Shown: positions 42,844-51,441 of the stretch, piece by piece | Layout of the letters: each line of letters opens with the position of its first letter | Position numbering within the stretch: the stretch's first letter is position 1 | DNA from: Flaviflagellibacter rhizophilus | GTDB lineage: Bacteria; Pseudomonadota; Alphaproteobacteria; Rhizobiales; Methylopilaceae | Direction of reading: 5' to 3' | DNA length: 64,000 nt | NCBI RefSeq assembly: GCF_033898525.1 | Contig: NZ_JAXAFJ010000001.1 | Location: forward strand, 62,001 to 126,000 | Translations under genes and position numbers: made by a program | Notes under the pieces: model-generated | What the model saw: only the letters and a program-made list of their open reading frames with translations | The model's database searches: none | Told to the model about the DNA's origin: nothing

Positions 42844-44715
42844 TTACTTGTTTTTAGTATCGGTCTTCGTGGCTGCTCGGGCTTCCGTCGGAGCGCGCTG
42901 CTGGTAGGTGCCGACCAGCTCGCCATAGCCAACGACATGGCCTTTCATCGCGTCCAGGAACTCTGCCCGCCCTGCACCCGGCGCAACGTCCAGCATCGTG
43001 TCGAGCGCGAACACCTGCGCATGGTAGTGGTGCGGAGCATCACCGGCAGGCGGCTTCATTCCGTACCAACCGGTGGATCCGAACGAGTTGGCTCCCTGAA
43101 TGACACCTTCGGGATCGAGCAGCTTCGGCTGGCCCGGAATGCCCTCGGGGAGGGATTTCATGTCCGGGGGGATGTTGGCGATGATCCAGTGCACGAAGGG
43201 AGGATTTTCCTTCACGTCGGGATCCTCGACCAGCACCGCCAGCGACTTGGCGGCGGATGGGACGTTCGCGAACGCCAGTGGGATCGACAGCTTCTCTCCG
43301 CTTTCCGCGTGCCGGCTGGGGATCATCTTGTCGTCGGCGAAGCTCGGCGAGGTCACCCCGATCTTCTCGGCCTTGGCCGCATCGAGGATCTTGCCCGCGA
43401 GATCGGCCGGCGTCTGCTGCTTACCCATCTGCGTCTCGCCGCCGGACGCGGTTTTCGCCTGCATCACGTCGGCTGACTGCGGCGCCGTCTGCCCTGCGGC
43501 GGCCGAACCGGCGCTGCCGTCGTGCGACACGCGATAGATCACGCCGTTCTCGTCGTCGCCGAACAGCAGCGCGCCATCCGGCGCAACCGCGAGGCCGACA
43601 AGCCGGCCCATATGCTCGAATTTGTCGCCGCTGCCGGACATGAAGCCGGTCACGAACGGCTCTATGCCGGCAGGCTTGCCGTTCTCGAAGCGGATGCGGA
43701 CCACCTCATAGCCGGATGGAGGCTTGCGGTTCCACGAACCGCGCATCGCGACGAAGGCGTCGTCACGATACTCCTCCGGGAACATGTCGCCCTTGTAGAA
43801 CGCCATCTGCATGGGCGCGGCATGAGCCGTGTAGAGCAGCGCCGGCTCCTCGCTCGTGCTCGCCCATTGCTCAAGGGTGATTTCGCCGGGAGGGTTGTCC
43901 TGCGGGTTGATCTTCTGGTCCGCATAGATGAACGGCCAGCCGTATTTCTTGCCCTCGACAATGAGGTTCAGTTCCTCGGACTGGTCGTTGTCGCCCAGCC
44001 AGTCGATGCCATGATCCATGCCCCACAGCTTGCCGTCCTTGGACCAGTCGAAGCCGATGGTGTTGCGCAGGCCGGAGGCGAAGATCGTGCGCTCGGTGCC
44101 GTCGGGCTTCGTTCGCAGCATGGTCGCATTCTCGGGATTGGCCTCGTCGCAGGCGTTGCAGGTCGAACCGACGGAAATGTAGAGCATCCCGTCGGGCCCG
44201 AAGCCGATGGTGCGGTTGGGGTGCTGGCCGGCATCCGGCAGGTCGCTGATGATGCGCCTGGGCTCTTCCAGGGTGCCGTCCGCCTTGATGTCAGCGGCGT
44301 ACACATCCTTGATGGTGGTGAAGTAGAGCTTACCCTCGTGAACCGCGAGGCCGTGGGCGTTGGGCCGGTTCACAACCACCTTCGTCTCGTCGGCCTGTCC
44401 GTCGCCGTTCGTGTCGCGCAGCATGATGATGTCCCCGACATTGCGCCGCGAGGCATAGACCTGGCCCTTGGGGCCCACTGCGAGGATGCGCGGGTTCACG
44501 GTCTCGCGTGCGAACACCTGAACCTTGAAGCCTTGCGGGACCTTGAGCCCCTGCACCTTCTCATCGGTGGCCTCGACCTTCCTGGGTTCGAGGATATGCC
44601 CGGTGATCTGCACGTTGGAATATTTGCCGACTTCCTGTGCCGCCGCGGGTGCGACGAGCGCCGTGCTGGAGACAAGTATCGCGAGCAAAGCGGCAAGGGA
44701 TTTGGTGCGGGTCAT
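42844..44715 (-). CDS. PQQ-dependent sugar dehydrogenase-like protein fused to a PEBP (YbhB) domain
   Basis: A 623-residue exported fusion. Signal peptide to about residue 26 (STALVAPAAAQ). Residues about 50-400 form a six-bladed propeller of the soluble glucose/sorbosone dehydrogenase type (NPRILAVGPKGQVYASRRNVGD, RTIGFGPDGMLYISVGSTCNAC, NRKPPSGYEVVRIRF), which would oxidise sugars with PQQ. A Gln/Ala/Thr-rich linker (about 400-440) leads to a phosphatidylethanolamine-binding domain (about 445-605) with VEDPDVKENPPFVHWIIANIP and GYGELVGTYQ. Substrate of either half is unknown. A GGAAC-N16-GGTT element lies upstream. Confidence 0.88.
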   Translation of the reverse strand: MTRTKSLAALLAILVSSTALVAPAAAQEVGKYSNVQITGHILEPRKVEATDEKVQGLKVPQGFKVQVFARETVNPRILAVGPKGQVYASRRNVGDIIMLRDTNGDGQADETKVVVNRPNAHGLAVHEGKLYFTTIKDVYAADIKADGTLEEPRRIISDLPDAGQHPNRTIGFGPDGMLYISVGSTCNACDEANPENATMLRTKPDGTERTIFASGLRNTIGFDWSKDGKLWGMDHGIDWLGDNDQSEELNLIVEGKKYGWPFIYADQKINPQDNPPGEITLEQWASTSEEPALLYTAHAAPMQMAFYKGDMFPEEYRDDAFVAMRGSWNRKPPSGYEVVRIRFENGKPAGIEPFVTGFMSGSGDKFEHMGRLVGLAVAPDGALLFGDDENGVIYRVSHDGSAGSAAAGQTAPQSADVMQAKTASGGETQMGKQQTPADLAGKILDAAKAEKIGVTSPSFADDKMIPSRHAESGEKLSIPLAFANVPSAAKSLAVLVEDPDVKENPPFVHWIIANIPPDMKSLPEGIPGQPKLLDPEGVIQGANSFGSTGWYGMKPPAGDAPHHYHAQVFALDTMLDVAPGAGRAEFLDAMKGHVVGYGELVGTYQQRAPTEARAATKTDTKNK

Positions 44716-44765
44716 CGGATCTCCCAGATCGTCGGAACGGGCGTGCGCTCAAGGCGCAGCCGGGA

Positions 44766-44790
44766 AACCCTTCACGTCCTCGACCGTTCC
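44766..44790 (-). promoter_or_regulatory. Candidate EcfG promoter of the dehydrogenase-PEBP gene
   Basis: Minus-strand GGAAC (complement of 44786-44790), 16 bases, then GGTT (complement of 44766-44769), one base from the EcfG consensus and about 50 bases before the start at 44715. Confidence 0.45.
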
Positions 44791-44839
44791 CGCCCTCGCG
44801 CTGACTTGACCTGAGCGCCCCGCGCGCGACTTCTCCGTC

Positions 44840-45862
44840 ATGACATCCCCTGCCCGCCTCGGCTTCTGCTGCAAGTTCATTCCCGAAGACGGAGACCCGC
44901 TCGCCCTCAAGCGCATGAACATGGCCTCGACCACCATCTCCGCGCTGTCACGCCTCGACGGCCCCCGAGTCACGGAGAAGCTTCTCGGCCTTGCCCGCCA
45001 CAACATGCAGGCGCTGCGCCTGCAGATGGAGGATGTGGCGGCGCGCCCGCCCTTGCAGCGGCTGCTGCGCGTCGTCAGCTCGATCCTGCCGGCCTACAAC
45101 CATCCGCTCGGCGTGCATTACCGGGAGCCGGTGCTGCGCGAGGAGATCGAGCGCGGCTTTGCCGAAGCCGGACGCATCGCCCGAGAGGCCGGCATTCGCA
45201 TCAGCATGCATCCGGACCAGTTCTGCGTGCTGAACTCAGCCTCGGACAAGGTGGTCGAGAACAGTCTCGGCGAGCTCGAATACCATACCGAAGTGATGCG
45301 CATGATGGGACTGGCCGGCGGGTGGCACCCGCTTGGCTCGGTGGTGAACATTCATGGCGGAGGCCGTGCGGCAGGGACGGAGCCGTTCCGGGCGAACTTG
45401 GCCCGCTTGTCGGAGGATTGCAGGAACCTGCTGACCGTGGAGAACGACGAGGTGTCCTTCGGACTGGAAGACCTGCTGCCTCTGGCGGACGTGGTGCCCA
45501 TCGTCGTCGACTTCCACCATCACTGGATCGCAAGCCGTGGCGAATACATCCTGCCGGACGACCCGCGTCTCGACCGGGTGCGGGAGTCATGGCGTGGCGT
45601 GCGTCCCCTCACCCACACCAGCGTATCGCGCGAAGGCCTGCTGGCGGAGCATGATCCGGACGTTCTGCCGGACTTTAACGCCCTTCTCGCCGCCGGCATC
45701 ACCGCGCGCGACCTGCGCGGACACTCCGACATGATGTGGAACCGCGCACTCAACCGCTACATCGCCGGCCACCTCGCATGGGCAGATGTGGAGGTGGAGG
45801 CGAAGATGAAGAACCTGGCCTCGTCGCAACTGGCAGCGCAGGTGGAGGCGTTGGCCGCCTGA
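44840..45862 (+). CDS. uvsE: UV damage endonuclease
   Basis: UVDE-type endonuclease that nicks 5' of cyclobutane dimers, 6-4 photoproducts and other lesions, independently of UvrABC; 340 residues, a usual length. The TIM-barrel metal site is visible as RLGFCCKF at the N-terminus, SMHPDQF (about 122), VNIHGGG (about 168), LTVENDE (about 198), DFHHHW (about 225) and HSDMMW (about 297). Monocistronic, divergent from the dehydrogenase-PEBP gene and ending in a terminator. Patchily distributed in proteobacteria. Confidence 0.94.
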   Translation: MTSPARLGFCCKFIPEDGDPLALKRMNMASTTISALSRLDGPRVTEKLLGLARHNMQALRLQMEDVAARPPLQRLLRVVSSILPAYNHPLGVHYREPVLREEIERGFAEAGRIAREAGIRISMHPDQFCVLNSASDKVVENSLGELEYHTEVMRMMGLAGGWHPLGSVVNIHGGGRAAGTEPFRANLARLSEDCRNLLTVENDEVSFGLEDLLPLADVVPIVVDFHHHWIASRGEYILPDDPRLDRVRESWRGVRPLTHTSVSREGLLAEHDPDVLPDFNALLAAGITARDLRGHSDMMWNRALNRYIAGHLAWADVEVEAKMKNLASSQLAAQVEALAA

Positions 45863-45874
45863 ATGATCTAAAGC

Positions 45875-45904
45875 ATCCGGCGGCTTGATCGGCCGCCGGA
45901 TATT
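45875..45904 (+). terminator. Rho-independent terminator of uvsE
   Basis: Stem ATCCGGCGGC (45875-45884) pairs perfectly with GCCGCCGGAT (45892-45901), followed by ATTTTC, 12 bases after the uvsE stop. It may also help end the convergent glgB operon. Confidence 0.8.
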
Positions 45905-45914
45905 TTCTCCGGGA

Positions 45915-48170
45915 TCAGCTGCCCCTCCGCTCCAGGAACACCGTCGCGAGCGGCGGCAAGTTCAGGCTCAGCGAATGCGGGCGGCCATGGCTTGGGCTGT
46001 CGCTGGAGTGCAGCCCGCCGGAATTGCCGACATTGCTGCCGGCATAGCAGGCGGCATCCGTATTGATGACCTCGCGGTAGAAGCCGGGATGCGGCACTCC
46101 GATGCGGTAGCCCTCGCGCGGTATGGGCGTGAAGTTCGAGATCGCCACCACGACGTCACCGTCCGTCGCGCCCTTGCGCAGCCATGCGATCACGCTTGTG
46201 TCGTTGTCGTCCGAAATCAGCCATTCGAAGCCCGAAGCCTCGCAGTCGCGTTCGTGAAGCGCGGGGATGTCGCGGTAGACCACGTTGAGGTCGCGAACCA
46301 GGTCCTTCACGCCCGCATGGAACGGCTGTTCCAGCAGGTGCCAGTCCACGCTGGAGTTGAAGTTCCATTCCTTCCGCTGCCCGATCTCGCAGCCCATGAA
46401 GAGCAGCTTCTTGCCGGGATGGGCCCACATGAAGCCGAGATAGGCGCGCAGATTGGCGAACTTCTGCCACTCGTCGCCGGGCATGCGGTCGAACAGCGAG
46501 CCTTTCCCGTGCACCACCTCGTCGTGGCTGATCGGCAGGATGAAGTTCTCGGAGAAGGCGTAGAGCAGCCCGAAGGTCAGGTCGTGGTGATGGTAGCGGC
46601 GGTGGATCGGATCGTTCTGGATGTAGTGCAGCGTGTCGTGCATCCACCCCATGTTCCACTTGAAGCCGAAGCCCAGACCTCCCGCATAAGTGGGGTGGGA
46701 CACGCCCGGCCATGAGGTCGATTCCTCGGCGATCGTCATGACGCCCGGCGAGACGCTGTAGACCGTCTCGTTCATGCGGCGCATGAAATCGATGCTCTCG
46801 AGGTTCTCGTTGCCGCCGTAGCGGTTGGGGATCCACTCGCCGTGCTTGCGGGAATAATCGAGGTAGAGCATGGACGCGACGGCATCCACGCGCAGGCCGT
46901 CGAGGTGGTAGCGCTCGGCCCAGAACCGCGCATTGGCGACGAGGAAGGCCGAAACCTCCGCGCGGCCGAAATTGTAGATGTAGGTGCCCCAGTCCTGATG
47001 GAAGCCCTGGCGGGGATCGGCATGCTCGTACAGATGCGTGCCATCGAACTCGCCAAGGCCGTGGGCGTCGATGGGGAAATGGCCGGGCACCCAGTCGAGG
47101 ATGATGCCGATCTCGGCTGCGTGCGCGGCTTCCACGAAGTGCAGGAAGTCCTGCGGCGTACCGAAGCGGCTGGTCGGCGCGAACAGCGCGGTGGGCTGAT
47201 AGCCCCACGAGCCATCGAACGGATGCTCCGTGATCGGCAGCAGTTCGAGATGCGTGAAGCCCATCTCCTCGACGTAGGGGATCAGCTTGTCCGCCATTTC
47301 CCTGTAGGTCAGCGAGCGGTTCTCTTCCTCGGGCACGCGCGCCCAGGAGCCGAGATGCACCTCATAGACGGAGACCGGCTTCTTGCGCGGATCACCCTCG
47401 GCACGGCGGGTCATCCAGTCGCCATCCTGCCAGTCATGCGAGGCTGTGCCGGTGAGGATGGAGGCGGTCTCCGGGCGCAGCTGTGCGGCGAAGGCCATCG
47501 GGTCGGCCTTCAGCGGCAGCAGGTTGCCGTTTGGCCCGAGCAATTCGAACTTGTAGTGCTGGCCGACCTCCACTCCCGGGATGAACAGCTCCCAGACGCC
47601 CCCGTCATGGCGCAGGCGCATGGGATGGCAGCGGCCATCCCAGCCGTTGAAATCCCCCACCACGCTGACGCGGCTCGCATTCGGGGCCCAGACCGCGAAG
47701 GCGAAACCTTCCACGCCCTCGTGCCTGCGCGGATGTGCGCCCAGCACCCGGAACGGCGCATCGCTGCCGACATCGCGCAGTGCGCGCACATCGGCGTCGT
47801 TCAGCACGCTGCCGAAGCCATAGGGATCGACCAGCAAGGCGGGCAGCTGGCTGCCATAATCCACGCGAAGCCGATAATCCGGCCGCTCGCGCGAGGAGAA
47901 ACGCGCCACGTAGAAGCCGTTGGGATGGCGGCGCTCCATGACCTGGAGCACCGTAGCTCCATCCGCCGACACCACCGAGGCGGAACGCGCCGCCGGCAGC
48001 ATGGCCCGCACTTCCCACAACCCCTGCGCGATCTTGTGAGGACCAAGCACCGCGAAGGGGTCGCCATGCCGGCCTTCGGCCACGGCCTCGAGCGCACCAT
48101 GAGGCAGCTCAGCCAGTTGCGGGCCATGGCGAAGAATGCCCTTCGGCGAGGCAATCCGGGTATCGGTCAT
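45915..48170 (-). CDS. glgB: 1,4-alpha-glucan branching enzyme
   Basis: Introduces alpha-1,6 branches into alpha-glucan; cytosolic. The 751 residues comprise an N1 domain (about 20-115), CBM48 (about 130-240), a GH13_9 barrel (about 265-640) and a C-terminal beta domain. Catalytic residues: D429 in GLRVDAVASMLYLDYSR, E482 in MTIAEEST and D550 in ISHDEVVHGKGS. HHHDLTFGLLYAFSENF is conserved. ATG 48170 shares a base with the treS::mak stop (TGATG). Last gene of the trehalose/glucan operon. Confidence 0.97.
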   Translation of the reverse strand: MTDTRIASPKGILRHGPQLAELPHGALEAVAEGRHGDPFAVLGPHKIAQGLWEVRAMLPAARSASVVSADGATVLQVMERRHPNGFYVARFSSRERPDYRLRVDYGSQLPALLVDPYGFGSVLNDADVRALRDVGSDAPFRVLGAHPRRHEGVEGFAFAVWAPNASRVSVVGDFNGWDGRCHPMRLRHDGGVWELFIPGVEVGQHYKFELLGPNGNLLPLKADPMAFAAQLRPETASILTGTASHDWQDGDWMTRRAEGDPRKKPVSVYEVHLGSWARVPEEENRSLTYREMADKLIPYVEEMGFTHLELLPITEHPFDGSWGYQPTALFAPTSRFGTPQDFLHFVEAAHAAEIGIILDWVPGHFPIDAHGLGEFDGTHLYEHADPRQGFHQDWGTYIYNFGRAEVSAFLVANARFWAERYHLDGLRVDAVASMLYLDYSRKHGEWIPNRYGGNENLESIDFMRRMNETVYSVSPGVMTIAEESTSWPGVSHPTYAGGLGFGFKWNMGWMHDTLHYIQNDPIHRRYHHHDLTFGLLYAFSENFILPISHDEVVHGKGSLFDRMPGDEWQKFANLRAYLGFMWAHPGKKLLFMGCEIGQRKEWNFNSSVDWHLLEQPFHAGVKDLVRDLNVVYRDIPALHERDCEASGFEWLISDDNDTSVIAWLRKGATDGDVVVAISNFTPIPREGYRIGVPHPGFYREVINTDAACYAGSNVGNSGGLHSSDSPSHGRPHSLSLNLPPLATVFLERRGS

Positions 48171-51100
48171 CAACGGTGGTCCTGTTCCAGTTCCTGGAGA
48201 ACGCCGCGCACCGGCGTACCGATCCAGTCGGGACGATTGTTGGCTTCGTAGACAACCTCGTAGAATGCCTTGCTGAGCATGTGCAGCTTCAGCAGGTTCT
48301 GGCGGGTCACACGGTCCGCGATCCAGACAGGGCTGCCCTCGAGCGCCTCCCTGTAGCCTTCCACGAACGCGCCGGAGATCGCCTTGAGGAACTCCGCAGC
48401 GGCGGTCGAGGCGCGGGAGCCCGCTTCCGGCATACGGCTCGCAACATCTCGGCTTGCAGTGTCGGTTGCGTAGGCAAAGGAACGCAGCATGCCGGCAACG
48501 TCACGCATGGGCGAGAACTTGCCACGACGCTCTTCGGCCGGCCGCGAGGGCTCACCTTCGAAATCGACAAGGTAGACGTCGTCGAAGGCGATCAGCACCT
48601 GTCCAAGATGGAAGTCGCCGTGAATGCGCGTCTTCAGGGCGCCAACGGGTTCGATATCCAGATAGTCGATCGCGGCGAGGCTTTCGCCCTTGAATTCCAG
48701 CAGGCGCCGGGTCTCGTGCGTATGAGCGCTGGCGGGAAGCTTCTCCAAGGCTTCGAACGCCTTGCGAGCCTGCTCCCGCGCATCGGCGACGGCTGCGTGC
48801 ACGTCGTCGAACGTGAGGGGTTCGGCCTTGAAGGCTTCATCCTCCGTAGGCGTTGCAAAGGCGCGGTGAACTTCCGCGGTGCGCTTTCCGAGGATGCCGG
48901 CGTAGCGCAGGTAGGGCGCGAAGGCCTCTTCGATGGGCAAGGCCTGGTCGAGGGGGATCAGCGAGTAGGTTTCCAGCTCGCGCTTCAGTGCTTCCAGCAT
49001 GCCGGTCCAGGCGTCACCCTGATTGGGCACGAAGGCCTGAAGCACGGCGAGCGCCGTGACGGTTCCATCCGGTGCAAGGTGATGCACCGCGCCGAGATGC
49101 GCAGGCGTATTGGCGTAACCTGCGACTTCCGTCAGGAACTTCCCGACCTCGATTTCCGGATGAATGCCCGGCTGCAGGCGGCGATAAAGCTTCAGCACAA
49201 GATGCTCGCCGAACCCGATGGAGGTGTTGGACTGCTCGCCGCTGAAGCGGCGGGGCAGGTTTTCTCCGCTCGTGGCATCGCCAAGAGCCGCCAATGCTTC
49301 GGGAAAGCGGCTGCCCGCTTCGAAATCGATGCGTCCTTCACGGGTGGAGAAGTTGGCCCCACGCTCGAACCCGTTGAGCAAAGCGAGCGCGAACTCCGGC
49401 GCCGCAGCCGCATCGTAGAGAAGCCCGACGCGCGGACCACGACGCACGCGTGCCAGCGAGGACGGCACCAGATGCTCCTCCTCCGTCTCTGCGATGGCAA
49501 GCGGCAGCGAATACATCTGGCGTTCGCCGTTCTGCAGGCTGACGGCCACGCGCGGCCAGGTGAAGGTATCGGCTCCGTGCCGGTCACGCATGACGGTGTG
49601 GTCCACGACCTCCACCTTCTCGATGCGCGAGGTCTTGCCCGCGAACCAGCGCTGGCGCGGCAGATAGTTCGGGGCTGCCGTCTTTTCGAAGGCAACCTGC
49701 TCGCGGTCGCGGAACAGGCTGTCCGGTGTTCCCTGAAGGACCATGGTGAAGAGCTCCGGAGCGCGCACCTGCGGCACCGCGCCTCGCACCTTCTCGGTCA
49801 CGCTGAACCAATAGAAGCCGTAGGCCGGCAAGGTCAGCAGATAGGGCAGCTCCCCGATGGCAGGAAACTCGGTGCCGCCGGAAAGTTCGACCGGTACGCG
49901 ACCGCTCAATTCCGTCAGGTCCAGTTCGACGGCCTGCGGCGCGCGCGAGAAATTGGCTACGCACAGCAGGGTTTCGCCATCGAGTTCGCGCAGATAGGCC
50001 AGCACCTTCCGGTTTTCCGGCGACAGGAAGCGCAGCGTCCCGCGTCCGAACGCCTTGAAGTTCTTGCGGATCGCCACGAGGCGGCGCAGCCAGTTCAGGC
50101 CGCTTGCAGGGCTCCGCAACTGGGCTTCGACGTTGACGGCCTGAAAGCCGTAGGTCGGGTCCTGGATGGCGGGCAGGAAGAGGCTCGCGGGATCGGCCTT
50201 CGAGAAACCGCCATTGCGGTCCGGCGACCATTGCATGGGGGTGCGGACGCCGTCCCGGTCACCGAGATAGATGTTGTCGCCCATGCCGATCTCATCGCCG
50301 TAGTAGAGAAACGGCGTTCCCGGCATGGAGAACAGCAAGGAGTTCAGCAGCTCGACCTTGCGGCGGTCGTTCTCCAGCAAGGGAGCAAGGCGACGGCGGA
50401 TGCCCAAATTGATGCGGGCGCGCCGGTCGCCGGCATAGAAGGTCCAAAGATAGTCGCGTTCCGATTCCGTGACCATTTCAAGCGTCAGCTCGTCGTGGTT
50501 GCGGAGGAAGATCGCCCACTGCGTGCCTTCCGGAATCTCCGGCGTCTGGCGCATGATGTCGGTGATGGGATGCCGGTCTTCCTGCGCGATCGCCATGTAC
50601 ATGCGCGGCATCAGCGGGAAGTGGAACGCCATGTGGCATTCGTCGCCGTCGCCGAAATAGGGCGCGGTCTCTTCCGGCCACTGATTGGCCTCGGCCAGCA
50701 GCATCCGGTCCGGATATGAGCGGTCGAGCGCCTGACGGATGCGCTTGATGACCTGATGGGTGTCCGGCAGGTTCTCGCAGTTCGTGCCGTCGCGCTCCAC
50801 GAGATAGGGGATCGCGTCGAGCCGCAGCCCGTCCACTCCCATGTCCAGCCAATAGCGCATCACCTGCAGGATGGAGGCGAGAACGCGCGGATTGTCGAAG
50901 TTCAGATCCGGCTGGTGCGAGTAGAAGCGATGCCAGAAATAGGCGCCCGCCACCGGATCCCAGGTCCAGTTCGACTTCTCGGTGTCGAGGAAGATGATGC
51001 GGGTGTCGGAATATTCCTTCGCCGTATCGGACCACACATAGAAGTCACGGTATGGCGAGCCCTTCTTGGCCTGCCGGGCGCGCTGGAACCAGGGATGCTG

Positions 51101-51430
51101 GTCCGAAGTGTGGTTGATGACAAGTTCGGTCACCACCCGCAGGTCGCGCGCATGCGCCTCGCGGATGAAGCGCCGGAAGTCGCGCATCGTGCCGTAGGAC
51201 GGGTTGATGTCCTTGTAATCGGCAATGTCATAGCCGTCGTCGCGCAGCGGCGAAGGATAGAACGGCATCACCCACAATGCGGTGACGCCGAGATCCTTGA
51301 TGTAATCGAGCTTCTGGGTAACGCCCTCGAAGTCACCGACACCATCATTGTTGCTGTCGAAGAACGACTTTACATGGATCTGGTAGAATACGGCGTCGCG
51401 GAACCATTGCGGGTCGCTGCGATCGATCAT
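48170..51430 (-). CDS. treS: Trehalose synthase (TreS) fused to maltokinase (Mak/Pep2)
   Basis: Isomerises trehalose to maltose and phosphorylates maltose to alpha-maltose 1-phosphate, feeding GlgE. The 1086 residues hold TreS (GH13_16, about 1-545) with D205 in GLRLDAIPYL, E248 in LLAEANQWPEE and D313 in FLRNHDELTLEM, and maltokinase (about 570-1086) with the N-cap domain (NYLPRQRWFAGKTSRIEKV), the catalytic IHGDFHLGQVL and metal-binding VDFEGEPSRP. TreS-Mak fusions are known from other bacteria with the GlgE pathway. It follows glgE by 11 bases and overlaps glgB by one. Confidence 0.95.
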   Translation of the reverse strand: MIDRSDPQWFRDAVFYQIHVKSFFDSNNDGVGDFEGVTQKLDYIKDLGVTALWVMPFYPSPLRDDGYDIADYKDINPSYGTMRDFRRFIREAHARDLRVVTELVINHTSDQHPWFQRARQAKKGSPYRDFYVWSDTAKEYSDTRIIFLDTEKSNWTWDPVAGAYFWHRFYSHQPDLNFDNPRVLASILQVMRYWLDMGVDGLRLDAIPYLVERDGTNCENLPDTHQVIKRIRQALDRSYPDRMLLAEANQWPEETAPYFGDGDECHMAFHFPLMPRMYMAIAQEDRHPITDIMRQTPEIPEGTQWAIFLRNHDELTLEMVTESERDYLWTFYAGDRRARINLGIRRRLAPLLENDRRKVELLNSLLFSMPGTPFLYYGDEIGMGDNIYLGDRDGVRTPMQWSPDRNGGFSKADPASLFLPAIQDPTYGFQAVNVEAQLRSPASGLNWLRRLVAIRKNFKAFGRGTLRFLSPENRKVLAYLRELDGETLLCVANFSRAPQAVELDLTELSGRVPVELSGGTEFPAIGELPYLLTLPAYGFYWFSVTEKVRGAVPQVRAPELFTMVLQGTPDSLFRDREQVAFEKTAAPNYLPRQRWFAGKTSRIEKVEVVDHTVMRDRHGADTFTWPRVAVSLQNGERQMYSLPLAIAETEEEHLVPSSLARVRRGPRVGLLYDAAAAPEFALALLNGFERGANFSTREGRIDFEAGSRFPEALAALGDATSGENLPRRFSGEQSNTSIGFGEHLVLKLYRRLQPGIHPEIEVGKFLTEVAGYANTPAHLGAVHHLAPDGTVTALAVLQAFVPNQGDAWTGMLEALKRELETYSLIPLDQALPIEEAFAPYLRYAGILGKRTAEVHRAFATPTEDEAFKAEPLTFDDVHAAVADAREQARKAFEALEKLPASAHTHETRRLLEFKGESLAAIDYLDIEPVGALKTRIHGDFHLGQVLIAFDDVYLVDFEGEPSRPAEERRGKFSPMRDVAGMLRSFAYATDTASRDVASRMPEAGSRASTAAAEFLKAISGAFVEGYREALEGSPVWIADRVTRQNLLKLHMLSKAFYEVVYEANNRPDWIGTPVRGVLQELEQDHR

Positions 51431-51441
51431 GAGCGGCTCTC

